Positions 17,599 through 25,254 of a stretch of DNA of 64,000 bases are shown here, in pieces. Every line of letters begins with the position of its first letter. Position 1 is the stretch's first letter. The DNA is from Salinarimonas ramus (GTDB lineage: Bacteria > Pseudomonadota > Alphaproteobacteria > Rhizobiales > Beijerinckiaceae), in assembly GCF_014645695.1 (NCBI RefSeq), contig NZ_BMMF01000001.1:310001-374000 (forward strand). Reading direction: 5' to 3'. The notes under the pieces were generated by a model. The model did no database searches and was not told the DNA's origin. It saw nothing but the letters and a program-made list of their open reading frames with translations. The position numbers were made by a program, and so were the translations under genes.

Positions 17599-18707
17599 GC
17601 TCGGATTTCTCCGTCCTCGAGGATCTCGGCGTCGAGCGCGGCGACGAGCGCCGGATCGAGCGCGGCGCGCCCGGTCTCGACGCACACGAGAACCCGATCG
17701 TAGGGCGCGCGCGTGACGTTGTAGAGAAAGTTGGGGATGCCCAGGCCGTAATTGTCGCCGAAGGCGAGTGCCGTCTCGACGGCGTGCCCGATCGCAATGG
17801 GCGAGCGGGTGACCGCGGAGAAGCGCACGTCGGCACCCGCCGCCTCCAGCGCCTCGGCGAGGAGGAAGGGCGGGAACACGAACTCCCCCGTGCCGAGCAC
17901 CAGGATGCGCTCTCCCGGCCGCGGCGCGACCGCCTCGATCCGCGCCGGGCGATGGTCGAGGACGCCAAGGCGTCCCCAGTCCCGCGTCGGGTCCGGCGAA
18001 TGAGCGCCGCGGGCGGTGACGTCGACGGCGGGCATCTCGGGCGCCGGCGCGCCCTCCAGGGGCTCGTATCGGTACGCGCCTTCGAGCAGCGTGACGTTCC
18101 GGGCCCCGATGGCCTCGGCGGCGCGTCCCGCGGACCAGTCGGTCAGAGTCACCATCACGATCCGCTCCGGCGCGAGCCCGGCCCGCCGGAAGGCGGCGGC
18201 GAGGTTGGCGAAGGTGCGCCCCGTCGAGGCCTCGTCGTCGACGAGGACGAGGCTCTTCGCCCCGTGCGCGAGGGCAGCGATCCGCTCGTCCGTCGGCTCG
18301 TGGATCAGGTGGCGGGTGGCGTGGCTGTGCTCCTCCTCGAAGGTCAGCCAGAGCGGCGAGCCAAGCGGATGGCGCGTCGTCGCGAGATAGACGGCGTCGT
18401 CGCGCCCCGTGCGGCGCACGTAATCCTGGTGGACGCCCGCGCCGAGAGCAATGGCGGTCTCGGCCATGCCGACGACGAGGACCGGCCCCGGCAGGTCCGC
18501 GGGGATGCCGGCGGCGAGATCGCGGGTCGTCGCGCGCATGATCGCGGGCGCCACGGGGACGTGACGCCCGAGCACCTTCGAGACGAAGAGGAAGGCGCGC
18601 TTGGGATTGCGCCGCTCGGCGAAGCCGAACAGCGCGTGCGGGTCGTAGGCCGCACGCGCCACTTCCACCGCGATCGTCCCGGTCGTCAGCCGAGCCTCGA
18701 GCCGCAT
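17595..18707 (-). CDS. Phosphoribosyltransferase with C-terminal TRSP domain
   Basis: A 370-residue protein. The N-terminal PRTase domain has the PRPP loop LVLVDDEASTGRTF at residues 153-166, with the flanking strands VLVVGMAETAIALG and YLATTRHPLG. The C-terminal part (from about residue 235, GRLGVLDHRPARIEAVAPRPGERILVLGTGEFVFPPFLLAEALE) matches the TRSP domain that follows this PRTase type in Ter operons. PRTases join a ribose-phosphate to a base. Start and stop are set by the 10-base gap upstream and ATGA overlap downstream. The nucleobase or other acceptor is unknown. Confidence 0.88.
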   Translation of the reverse strand: MRLEARLTTGTIAVEVARAAYDPHALFGFAERRNPKRAFLFVSKVLGRHVPVAPAIMRATTRDLAAGIPADLPGPVLVVGMAETAIALGAGVHQDYVRRTGRDDAVYLATTRHPLGSPLWLTFEEEHSHATRHLIHEPTDERIAALAHGAKSLVLVDDEASTGRTFANLAAAFRRAGLAPERIVMVTLTDWSAGRAAEAIGARNVTLLEGAYRYEPLEGAPAPEMPAVDVTARGAHSPDPTRDWGRLGVLDHRPARIEAVAPRPGERILVLGTGEFVFPPFLLAEALEAAGADVRFSAVTRSPIAIGHAVETALAFGDNYGLGIPNFLYNVTRAPYDRVLVCVETGRAALDPALVAALDAEILEDGEIRA

Positions 18708-18717
18708 CTCGAGACGA

Positions 18718-19248
18718 TCAGAGCGACGCGGTGCGGCGACGCCGCCAGCGCGCGATGGAGATCCAGACCCAGGCGACGAGGCCGGCGAGGATCAGGAGGA
18801 AGACGATGTTGAACCACGGGATCGGCGTGTATCCGGGCTCGACGCGCTCCACGGAGACGGCGTTCGGGAACCAGGAGAACATCGGCACGCGCCAGCCGTA
18901 ATGGGTGACGAGCGCGGTGGCGCGATCCTCCGCCAGCTCCTGCGCGCGGGCCTGGACGTTGGCGGAATCGAACTTGAAGAACCAGGGGAAGCCCCAGCCC
19001 GTGTCCTCGTTGTAATAGACGCGCACGTCGTTGTCGTCGGGGTCCACGGCCTGGATGACGTAGACGTCGCGCGTGATCTGCGGCTGCCCGCTCGTCGCCT
19101 CCCCGGTATCCACACGGCGGATCTCGGTCCCGACGATGCGCACCACGTCGTAGCCCGGGAGATTGTAGTGGAGGAACGCGCCCACCGGCACGAGCACGAT
19201 CAGGAGCACGAGCGCCTTGACCAGAGCTCCGCGAAATCTGTCCTTCAT
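18718..19248 (-). CDS. DUF1523-type membrane protein inside the Ter operon
   Basis: A 176-residue protein with an N-terminal membrane helix (about residues 9-26, LVKALVLLIVLVPVGAFL) and a C-terminal one (about 145-165, WFNIVFLLILAGLVAWVWI). Between them is a soluble, probably periplasmic segment with VRIVGTEIRRVDTGEATSGQPQITRDVYVIQAV and an aromatic-rich stretch (GWGFPWFFKFD). This matches the DUF1523 family, function unknown. The ATG overlaps the stop of the small membrane protein upstream, and the PRTase follows after 10 bases. Its place in the biosynthetic arm suggests a membrane link for the Ter metabolite or signal, which is inference. Confidence 0.82.
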   Translation of the reverse strand: MKDRFRGALVKALVLLIVLVPVGAFLHYNLPGYDVVRIVGTEIRRVDTGEATSGQPQITRDVYVIQAVDPDDNDVRVYYNEDTGWGFPWFFKFDSANVQARAQELAEDRATALVTHYGWRVPMFSWFPNAVSVERVEPGYTPIPWFNIVFLLILAGLVAWVWISIARWRRRRTASL

Positions 19249-19493
19249 CCGTAAACTCCGACCAAGATGAGAATGCCGATCAAGAGGAGCGGGACGCCCA
19301 CCAGCTGGATCCAGAGGCGGCGTCCCGTGGCGTGCCGCCATTGCGCGATGTCGTGTTCCAGATCGCGACCGTCAAGCTGGTCGGAGAGCCGCGCCGCGCG
19401 ACGGCGGCGGATCTCGCCGAGCATGAGCACGAGCTCCCGCACCAGGGTGAGGAAGCCCGCGAGGACCAGGAAGACGACGAGCCAGCGCGTCAC
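19245..19493 (-). CDS. Small two-helix membrane protein coupled to ATP-grasp and DUF1523 genes
   Basis: An 82-residue protein from a GTG at 19493. Helix 1 is WLVVFLVLAGFLTLVRELVLML (residues about 3-24) and helix 2 is LWIQLVGVPLLLIGILILVGVYG at the C-terminus. A short basic/acidic cytoplasmic loop (EIRRRRAARLSDQLDGRDLEHDIAQWRHATGRR) joins them. It is bracketed by four-base overlaps with the ATP-grasp gene (GTGA) and the DUF1523 gene (ATGA), which is strong evidence that it is real. I know no family for it. Confidence 0.78.
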   Translation of the reverse strand: MTRWLVVFLVLAGFLTLVRELVLMLGEIRRRRAARLSDQLDGRDLEHDIAQWRHATGRRLWIQLVGVPLLLIGILILVGVYG

Positions 19494-20572
19494 GCCGCCT
19501 GCTCCTGCGCCGGCGGGCCGGCCGCGAGCCGCGCGGACGTGCGCGGCAGGAAGACCGGCTCGTCGACGATCCGCACCGCGCGGGGCTCCTCGACCCCGAA
19601 CGCGTCGCGGGGCGCCGCGACGCCGAGCAGCGTCGCCGCCGCGATGGCGGGGAGGTTCACGCCGGCGGCCGCGCTGTAGCCGATGCCGCCGGAATAGCGC
19701 GTGTTGACCTCGAGCACCTTCGGCCGGCCGCGCGCGTCCGCACGGGTCTGCACGTTGACGAGGCCGTCGAGGCGAAGCTCCGCCACGACCGCGGCCGCGA
19801 GATCCACCTCCGGCCCGCGGGTCGTCACGACCTGGAAGGCTCCCGTCTTGCGACGCGCCGCGGCGGCGACGAGGCGGCCCTCGTCGCACACGACGTCCAC
19901 GGAATACTCGTCCCCGGGCAGGTATTCCATCGCGACCAGCCGTCCCTTCTCCCGCGCCTGGGCGTATCCTGACACGAAGACGCCCGGATGAACCACCCTG
20001 CGATCCGGGTCCTCCAGATGCGCGAAGGCGTCGGCGTTCGGATCGAGCCGCCAGAAGCCGCGGCCGTAGACGCCCGACGCCGGCTTCACGCACACGCCGC
20101 CCTCGGCGCCCTCGAGCGAGGCGAGCGCATGGGCGAGCCCCGCCTCGTCGACGACGGCGATGGTCTCGGGCACCGGCAGGCCCGCCTCGCGCAGGCGCGC
20201 CGCGAAGACGTCCTTGCGCTCGCACGTCTCCAGCGCCTCGCGGCTCGTCGCCCCGCAGGCGACGCGGATGCCGGCGGCGGCGAAGGTCTCGCGCGCCTCG
20301 ACGAGGGCCGTGCGGTTGCGCATGGCGAGGATCGCGCCGACGCCGAGGCTGCGGGCGCGATCGAGGAGCCATTCGGCGTGAGGCGCGCCTTCGGCCCGCG
20401 GATCGGGCCGCGCGGGCTCGACGAGCGCCTCGTCGGCACCCTCGAGGATGTCCTCGCGGTCGTCGCAATGGGAGGCGAGGACGCGCAGATCGGCGTGGGA
20501 GAAGGCGGCGCGCGCGAGCCGGACCACGGCGCGCTGGCTCGCGTGGCCTTGGGTGAACAGGATCGTCTTCAT
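19490..20572 (-). CDS. ATP-grasp ligase of the Ter biosynthetic arm
   Basis: A 360-residue ATP-grasp enzyme, the class that joins a carboxylate to an amine or thiol through an acyl-phosphate. The N-terminal Rossmann part is MKTILFTQGHASQRAVVRLARAAF. The grasp core shows GGVCVKPASGVYGRGFWRL, VAMEYLPGDEYSVDVVCDEGRLVAAAARRKTG and the metal-binding VLEVNTRYSGGIGYSAAAGVNLP. It is the first gene of a seven-gene minus-strand operon facing away from terD. ATP-grasp proteins are a known part of Ter-linked gene clusters, but the ligated substrates are not known. Confidence 0.9.
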   Translation of the reverse strand: MKTILFTQGHASQRAVVRLARAAFSHADLRVLASHCDDREDILEGADEALVEPARPDPRAEGAPHAEWLLDRARSLGVGAILAMRNRTALVEARETFAAAGIRVACGATSREALETCERKDVFAARLREAGLPVPETIAVVDEAGLAHALASLEGAEGGVCVKPASGVYGRGFWRLDPNADAFAHLEDPDRRVVHPGVFVSGYAQAREKGRLVAMEYLPGDEYSVDVVCDEGRLVAAAARRKTGAFQVVTTRGPEVDLAAAVVAELRLDGLVNVQTRADARGRPKVLEVNTRYSGGIGYSAAAGVNLPAIAAATLLGVAAPRDAFGVEEPRAVRIVDEPVFLPRTSARLAAGPPAQEQAA

Positions 20573-20922
20573 GACGACATGAGCCCGTCATCGAGAGGGA
20601 GCATGAGCGTGAGCGGGCGCGCGGATGCGCGCTCGCCGATTCGCCACCGGATGGCTCGACGCGTACGCTCGACGGGCGACGCGCGCTCTCGGAGCGCTCG
20701 GCGATTCGGACGGGGCGAAACGAGAAGGGCGAAAACACGTGCGCGCGACGGTATTTCGACGTAACGTCTCGCGCTAGTGTTTCCGAGCTCGGCGGCTTGA
20801 CAGAATTCCTTACCGCAACCACTTAGACGCGCAAGGGAATTTTGCTGGGTATCTGCTGGAACGATCCCGCACGAACGGGATCGACGGCTCCATCACCACC
20901 AACGCGCATCAGGGAGGCACGC
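20573..20922. promoter_or_regulatory. Divergent control region of the Ter system
   Basis: A 350-base gap between the outward-facing ATP-grasp and terD genes. On the plus strand a consensus -35 box TTGACA lies at 20797-20802, but the -10 candidates 17-18 bases on (CACTTA/ACTTAG) are poor. A perfect 8-bp inverted repeat, CGATCCCG-CACGAA-CGGGATCG, lies at 20862-20883 in the likely leader. AGGGAGG precedes the terD ATG. The minus-strand promoter was not resolved. No regulator gene is adjacent, so control may be by an alternative sigma factor or a distant regulator. Confidence 0.5.
20862..20883. repeat. 8-bp inverted repeat in the terD leader
   Basis: CGATCCCG and CGGGATCG form exact arms around a six-base spacer, ending 39 bases before the terD start. 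It could be an operator for a dimeric regulator or an RNA hairpin in the 5' leader. It is not a terminator (no T run). Confidence 0.55.
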
Positions 20923-21513
20923 ATGGCGATCTCGTTGTCCAAGGGCCAGACCATCTCGCTCGCCAAGGAGAGCGCCGGTCTCTCGAAGGTGAAGATGGGG
21001 CTCGGCTGGGATCCCGTGAAGAAGAAGGGCGGCTTCCTGTCCGGCCTGCTCGGCGGGGGCGGCGGCGGCGACATCGACCTCGACGCGTCCTGCCTGATGT
21101 TCGACGCCGGCAAGCAGCATCTCGACACCGTCTGGTTCCGCCAGCTGAAGTCCAACGACGGCGCCATCGTCCATTCCGGCGACAACCTGACCGGCGCAGG
21201 CGACGGCGACGACGAGACCATCGCGGTCGAGCTCGAGCGCCTGCCGGCGGCCGTGCAGACGCTGGTCTTCACCGTGAACTCGTTCCGCGGCCAGACCTTC
21301 AACGAGGTCGAGAACGCCTTCTGCCGCCTCGTCGACGAGCGCGCCGGCAAGGAGATCGCGCGCTTCACGCTGACCGAGCAGGGCGCCCACACCGGCGTCG
21401 TCATGGCCGTCGTCAGCCGTGCCTCGGGCGAGTGGACGATGAAGGCGATCGGCGCTCCCGCAAACGGGCGCACGGCCCAGGATCTTGCGGGCGCGGCGGC
21501 CGCGCATATCTGA
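20923..21513 (+). CDS. TerD-family calcium-binding stress protein (first copy)
   Basis: A 196-residue TerD-domain protein. TerD proteins are cytosolic beta-sandwich Ca2+ binders of tellurite, phage and stress responses. The start MAISLSKGQTISLAKESAGLSKVKMGLGWDP is typical. The Asp-rich loop is DIDLDASCLMFD (residues 50-61) and the acidic loop GDNLTGAGDGDDE (86-98), so the metal sites appear intact. A Gly-rich insertion (about residues 36-49, KGGFLSGLLGGGGGG) lengthens the first loop, as in TerZ/TerX-like members. The ATG follows AGGGAGGCACGC. It is the first gene of the plus arm. Confidence 0.93.
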   Translation: MAISLSKGQTISLAKESAGLSKVKMGLGWDPVKKKGGFLSGLLGGGGGGDIDLDASCLMFDAGKQHLDTVWFRQLKSNDGAIVHSGDNLTGAGDGDDETIAVELERLPAAVQTLVFTVNSFRGQTFNEVENAFCRLVDERAGKEIARFTLTEQGAHTGVVMAVVSRASGEWTMKAIGAPANGRTAQDLAGAAAAHI

Positions 21514-21587
21514 GACGCAACCGCGCGACGGCCGAGCTCGGGCATGCCCGGGCTCGGCGCGGACGCGACAGACGAGGGGGTGACACC

Positions 21588-22895
21588 GTGACCGAGCTCA
21601 CGAAGGGCGCGAACGCGCCGGTCGACGCCAGCCAGCCCGTGGTGCGCGTACGCTTCGCGCCGTCAGGGGCGGTTCCCGAGATCGACGTCTCCGCCTTTCT
21701 GCTTCAGGGCACGGGCAAGGTCTCGGGCGATGCGGACATGGTCTTCTACGGCCAGCCGGACGGGCCCGGGCACGCGGTGCGCCTCACGTCGCAGAACGCC
21801 CCCGTCGAGGGCGGCGCGAAGGAGACGACCTTCGCGGTCGCCTTCGGCTCCATGCCCACGGGCGTCGAGAAGGTCGCGGTGACGGCGACGATCCACGACG
21901 GCGCCAAGCGGGGCGTCTCGTTCTCGAACCTCGCGACGCTCGAGATCGCCGTCCTCGATGGCGGCGCGCCGAAGGTGACCTACCGCGTCGAGACCGCCGG
22001 GATGAGCGAGACGGCGCTCGTGCTCGGCGAGCTCTACCTGCGCAATGGGCAATGGAAGTTCCGGGCCGTGGGCCAAGGCTTCGCCGGCGGGCTCAAGCCG
22101 CTGGCCGAGAGCTTCGGCGTGTCGGTCGACGACGAGCCCGAGCCGGCCCCGCCGCCACCTCCTCCGCCCCCTGCCCCGAGCGCGCGCCCGCCGAGCGTGC
22201 CGCGCGTGGGCGGCTCGCCCGCGCCGGTGCCGCCGACGCCTCCCGCTCCCCCGGCCCCCGCGCCGTCCGCGATCAACCTCTCCAAGGTGACGCTGACGAA
22301 GGAGCGCAAGTCGATCGACCTCGCCAAGAAGCCCGCCGCCGGCGGCGGCTACGGCGAGGTGCGCATCAACCTCAACTGGAACAGGTCGCAGGGCCAGCCG
22401 CAGGGCGGCGGCTTCTTCGGCTTCGGCAAGCCCAAGGGCGTCGACCTCGATCTCGGCTGCCTGTTCGAGCTCGCCGACGGCCGCAAGGGCGCCGTGCAGG
22501 CGCTGGGCGACTCGTTCGGCTATTTCGACGGCCCGCCCTTCGTGCAGCTCTCCGCCGACGATCGTACGGGCCAGAGCCAGGACGGCGAATGGCTGCGCAT
22601 CAACGGCGCGCAATGGGACCAGCTCAAGCGCGTGCTCGTCTACGCCTTCATCTACGAAGGCGCGCCCAACTGGGCGGCGACGGACGGCGTCGTCACCGTC
22701 TACGCCCCCGAGCAGCCGCCCATCGAGGTGCGTCTCGACGAAGGCGCGAGCAACATGGGCATGTGCGCCGTGACGCTCATCGAGAACGTGGGCGGGCAGA
22801 TGCGCGTCTCGCGCGAGGTCCGCTACTTCCAGAACCACAAGCCGATGGACGAAGCGTTCGGCTGGGGGATGCGCTGGACGCGCGGTTCGAAGTAG
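21588..22895 (+). CDS. Two-domain TerD/TerA-like fusion with proline-rich linker
   Basis: A 435-residue protein from a GTG preceded by GAGGGGG. Residues 1-178 form a TerD-like domain ending [27 protein letters not shown], a sequence shared with the canonical TerD downstream. Residues 183-227 are a linker of Pro, Ala and Ser. Residues about 228-435 form a second, TerA-like domain (LSKVTLTKERKSIDLAKK, KGVDLDLGCLFELADG, ADDRTGQSQDGEW, NWAATDGVV, ending in an aromatic strand). The N-terminal domain lacks the acidic GDNxxGxGxGDDE loop, having QNAPVEGGAKE there, so its metal site looks degenerate while the second keeps a relic. Confidence 0.88.
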   Translation: MTELTKGANAPVDASQPVVRVRFAPSGAVPEIDVSAFLLQGTGKVSGDADMVFYGQPDGPGHAVRLTSQNAPVEGGAKETTFAVAFGSMPTGVEKVAVTATIHDGAKRGVSFSNLATLEIAVLDGGAPKVTYRVETAGMSETALVLGELYLRNGQWKFRAVGQGFAGGLKPLAESFGVSVDDEPEPAPPPPPPPPAPSARPPSVPRVGGSPAPVPPTPPAPPAPAPSAINLSKVTLTKERKSIDLAKKPAAGGGYGEVRINLNWNRSQGQPQGGGFFGFGKPKGVDLDLGCLFELADGRKGAVQALGDSFGYFDGPPFVQLSADDRTGQSQDGEWLRINGAQWDQLKRVLVYAFIYEGAPNWAATDGVVTVYAPEQPPIEVRLDEGASNMGMCAVTLIENVGGQMRVSREVRYFQNHKPMDEAFGWGMRWTRGSK

Positions 22896-22953
22896 GATCC
22901 CGCGCCCCGAACCGACGCACGAACACGAACACGAAGAGGGAAGGACCACGACC

Positions 22954-23406
22954 ATGGTGCTCGACTGGCTCAAGACGAACGTGACCAAGGCCCGCGAGGC
23001 GCTGCAGACCGAGGTCGGCCGCTTCAAGAACCGCGAGTTCATGGAGGCCGTGGTCTCCGGCTGCGCCCTCGTCGCCGCCGCGGACGGGGACATCTCCTCG
23101 TCCGAGAAGCAGAAGATGATCAAGTACATCGAGAACTCGGAGGAGCTGAAGGTCTTCAAGCTCGAGGAGGTGATCGCCTTCTTCAAGAAGATCACCGACA
23201 AGTTCGAGTTCGACGCCGAGATCGGCAAGGCCGAGGCGCTCAAGCACGTGGGCGCGCTGCGCAACAAGCCCGACGCCGCGCGCATCATGGTGCGCGTGTG
23301 CATCGCCATCGGCGCCTCCGACGGCAATTTCGACGACAGCGAGAAGGCGGTCATCCGCACGATCTGCCGCGAGCTGACGCTCGACCCGGCGGATTTCGAC
23401 CTCTGA
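22954..23406 (+). CDS. terB: TerB-family protein
   Basis: A 150-residue all-helical protein of the TerB family, which is usually encoded with TerD and TerC and thought to act at the membrane-cytosol interface. The duplicated acidic motifs are clear: AAADGDISSSEKQKMIKYI and AIGASDGNFDDSEKAVIRTI, the latter near the C-terminus. Length and layout match single-domain TerB of E. coli-type clusters. It follows the TerD/TerA-like fusion by 58 bases and is followed by a strong hairpin that may end the transcript. Confidence 0.93.
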   Translation: MVLDWLKTNVTKAREALQTEVGRFKNREFMEAVVSGCALVAAADGDISSSEKQKMIKYIENSEELKVFKLEEVIAFFKKITDKFEFDAEIGKAEALKHVGALRNKPDAARIMVRVCIAIGASDGNFDDSEKAVIRTICRELTLDPADFDL

Positions 23407-23459
23407 TCTCCCTGCCGCGCGCGCTCCAACGCGCGAGCGGCCGACCTCCTCGATGCGCT

Positions 23460-23491
23460 CCCCCGGTCGCTGACCCGCTCGCGACCGGGGG
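23460..23491. terminator. 11-bp hairpin after terB
   Basis: CCCCCGGTCGC and GCGACCGGGGG form a perfect 11-bp stem with a 10-base loop, 53 bases after the terB stop. No T tract follows. It is a candidate terminator or processing site separating terB from the antiporter gene. Confidence 0.55.
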
Positions 23492-23563
23492 CGTGCCGCA
23501 TCCCCTCCCCTTCGTCCCCCGCTCTATTCCCCCGAAACCCTCCCGGAGCCTTCGCGCGCATCC

Positions 23564-24547
23564 ATGAACGAGATCGGTGACTACCAGCTGGCGGTCCTCG
23601 CCTTCGGCTCCATCGCCTTCGGCCTGTTCCTGCTCATCAAGGGCGGAGACTGGACGATCGACGCGGCCGCCTTCATCGCCGAGCGCGCGGGGCTGTCCAA
23701 GCTCTTCATCGGGGCGACCATCGTCGCCTTCGGCACCTCGGCCCCCGAGCTGTTCACCTCGGTGAACGCCAACCTGACGGGTTTTCCGGGCATCTCGCTC
23801 GGCAACATCGTCGGCTCGAACATCGCCAACATCCTGCTCATCATCGGCGCTACCGCCTTCGTCTTCGCGCTCCACGGCAAGCCGTCGGAGCTGATGCGCG
23901 ACATGGGCATGATGCTCGTCGCCACCGTGATCCTCGTCGCCCTGATGCTCTACGGCGTCGTGCCGCGCTGGGCGGGCCTGGGCATGTTCGCCATCCTCGC
24001 CGCCTTCATCGCCTACCAGTACTGGAAGGACGAAGGTGCAGCCGAGGAGGACGAGCACGACGACGACATCGAGGAGAAGGGCATCGATTCCGTCGGCAAG
24101 GGCATGGGCTTCCTGCTCGCGGGCCTCGTCGCGCTCGTCGTCGGCTCGGAGATGCTGGTGCAGGGCGCCGTCGCGGCGGGCTCGGCGCTGGGCGTGCCGG
24201 AGGCGATCATCGGCCTCACCGTCATCGCCATCGGCACCTCGCTGCCGGAGCTGTCGACCTGCATCGCCGCCGCGCTCAAGCGGCAGACGAACATGATCAT
24301 CGGCAACATCGTCGGCTCGAACCTGTTCAACATCCTCTCGATCGTCGGCATCACCGCCATGATCAAGCCGCTGGCCATCGACCCGACCCTCGTCGACATC
24401 GACATGTGGGTCATGGCGGGCGTGACCTTCGCCTTCGCGGCCTGGATGCTGACGGTCTCGAAGATCGGGCGGCCCATGGGAATCGCCATGGTCGTCGCCT
24501 ATCTCGCCTTCATCGTCTATTCGTATCAGGATCTCCTCTTCGCCTGA
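23564..24547 (+). CDS. Calcium/sodium antiporter (CaCA family, YrbG type)
   Basis: A 327-residue inner-membrane cation exchanger with about ten membrane helices. Both alpha repeats are intact: [21 protein letters not shown] with [14 protein letters not shown] in the first half, and [21 protein letters not shown] with [14 protein letters not shown] in the second, including the paired Glu and Asn residues that bind Ca2+. The loop between halves is strongly acidic ([18 protein letters not shown]). It is embedded between terB and terD. No TerC gene is present in this cluster, so this exchanger occupies the membrane-transporter position. Control of Ca2+ for the Ca2+-binding TerD proteins is the natural hypothesis. 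Confidence 0.93.
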   Translation: MNEIGDYQLAVLAFGSIAFGLFLLIKGGDWTIDAAAFIAERAGLSKLFIGATIVAFGTSAPELFTSVNANLTGFPGISLGNIVGSNIANILLIIGATAFVFALHGKPSELMRDMGMMLVATVILVALMLYGVVPRWAGLGMFAILAAFIAYQYWKDEGAAEEDEHDDDIEEKGIDSVGKGMGFLLAGLVALVVGSEMLVQGAVAAGSALGVPEAIIGLTVIAIGTSLPELSTCIAAALKRQTNMIIGNIVGSNLFNILSIVGITAMIKPLAIDPTLVDIDMWVMAGVTFAFAAWMLTVSKIGRPMGIAMVVAYLAFIVYSYQDLLFA

Positions 24548-24611
24548 TCGCACGCGTTCCATCACGAAGCGGCCTGCGCGGCGGGCCGCACATCACCGGA
24601 AGGAGACGACA

Positions 24612-25190
24612 ATGGGTGTTTCTCTCTCGAAGGGCGGTAACGTATCCCTGTCCAAGGAGGCTCCCGGCCTGACGAACGTCATCGTCGGCCTGGGCTGGGA
24701 TCCGCGCGCCACGGACGGCGCCGAGTTCGACCTCGACGCGAGCGTCTTCCTCGTCAAGGAGGACGGCAAGGTGCGTACCGACCAGGATTTCATCTTCTAC
24801 AACAACAAGATCGGCGGCGACGGCTCTGTCGAGCACACCGGCGACAACCGCTCCGGCGAGGGCGAGGGTGACGACGAGCAGGTCAAGGTCGACCTGTCGA
24901 AGCTGCCCGCCGACGTGAAGAAGCTCGTCTTCAGCGTCACCATCCACGAGGGCGAGAGCCGCAAGCAGAACTTCGGCCAGGTCTCGAATGCCTTCATCCG
25001 CGTGATGAACGCGGCCGGTGGCGCGGAGATCGCGCGCTACGACCTCTCGGAGGACGCCTCCGTCGAGACGGCGATGATCTTCGGCGAGGTCTATCGCCAC
25101 GGCGACGAGTGGAAGTTCAAGGCCGTCGGCCAGGGCTTCGCCGGCGGGCTCGGCCCGCTCGCCAAGCACCACGGCGTGAACGTGGGCTGA
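24612..25190 (+). CDS. terD: Canonical TerD calcium-binding stress protein (second copy)
   Basis: A 192-residue protein of the length and sequence of E. coli-type Ter[44 protein letters not shown] (Asp40 and Asp42), [28 protein letters not shown] (acidic Ca2+ loop about 77-89) and [24 protein letters not shown]. All expected metal ligands are present. A clear AAGGAG site precedes the start. It is the last gene of the Ter plus arm, followed by a 13-bp bidirectional hairpin. Confidence 0.96.
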   Translation: MGVSLSKGGNVSLSKEAPGLTNVIVGLGWDPRATDGAEFDLDASVFLVKEDGKVRTDQDFIFYNNKIGGDGSVEHTGDNRSGEGEGDDEQVKVDLSKLPADVKKLVFSVTIHEGESRKQNFGQVSNAFIRVMNAAGGAEIARYDLSEDASVETAMIFGEVYRHGDEWKFKAVGQGFAGGLGPLAKHHGVNVG

Positions 25191-25214
25191 TCGGCCTGAA
25201 TCGAGCGCTTCCGC

Positions 25215-25250
25215 GAACGGCCCGCCGCGCATCCGCACGGCGGGCCGTTC
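25215..25250. terminator. Bidirectional 13-bp hairpin between terD and NlpC/P60 gene
   Basis: GAACGGCCCGCCG and CGGCGGGCCGTTC form a perfect 13-bp stem with a 10-base loop between two convergent genes, 24 bases after terD and a few bases from the other stop. It marks the end of the Ter plus arm. There is no long T tract on either side. Confidence 0.7.
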
Positions 25251-25254
25251 CCGT

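Noticed and set aside
21588-22895. Two separate TerD-like genes instead of a fusion
   Set aside because: The frame is continuous through the proline-rich linker with no stop or ribosome-binding site before the second domain, so a single fused protein is read.
23564-24547. TerC-family protein
   Set aside because: The alpha-repeat motifs [10 protein letters not shown] and [10 protein letters not shown] identify the CaCA exchanger family, not TerC.
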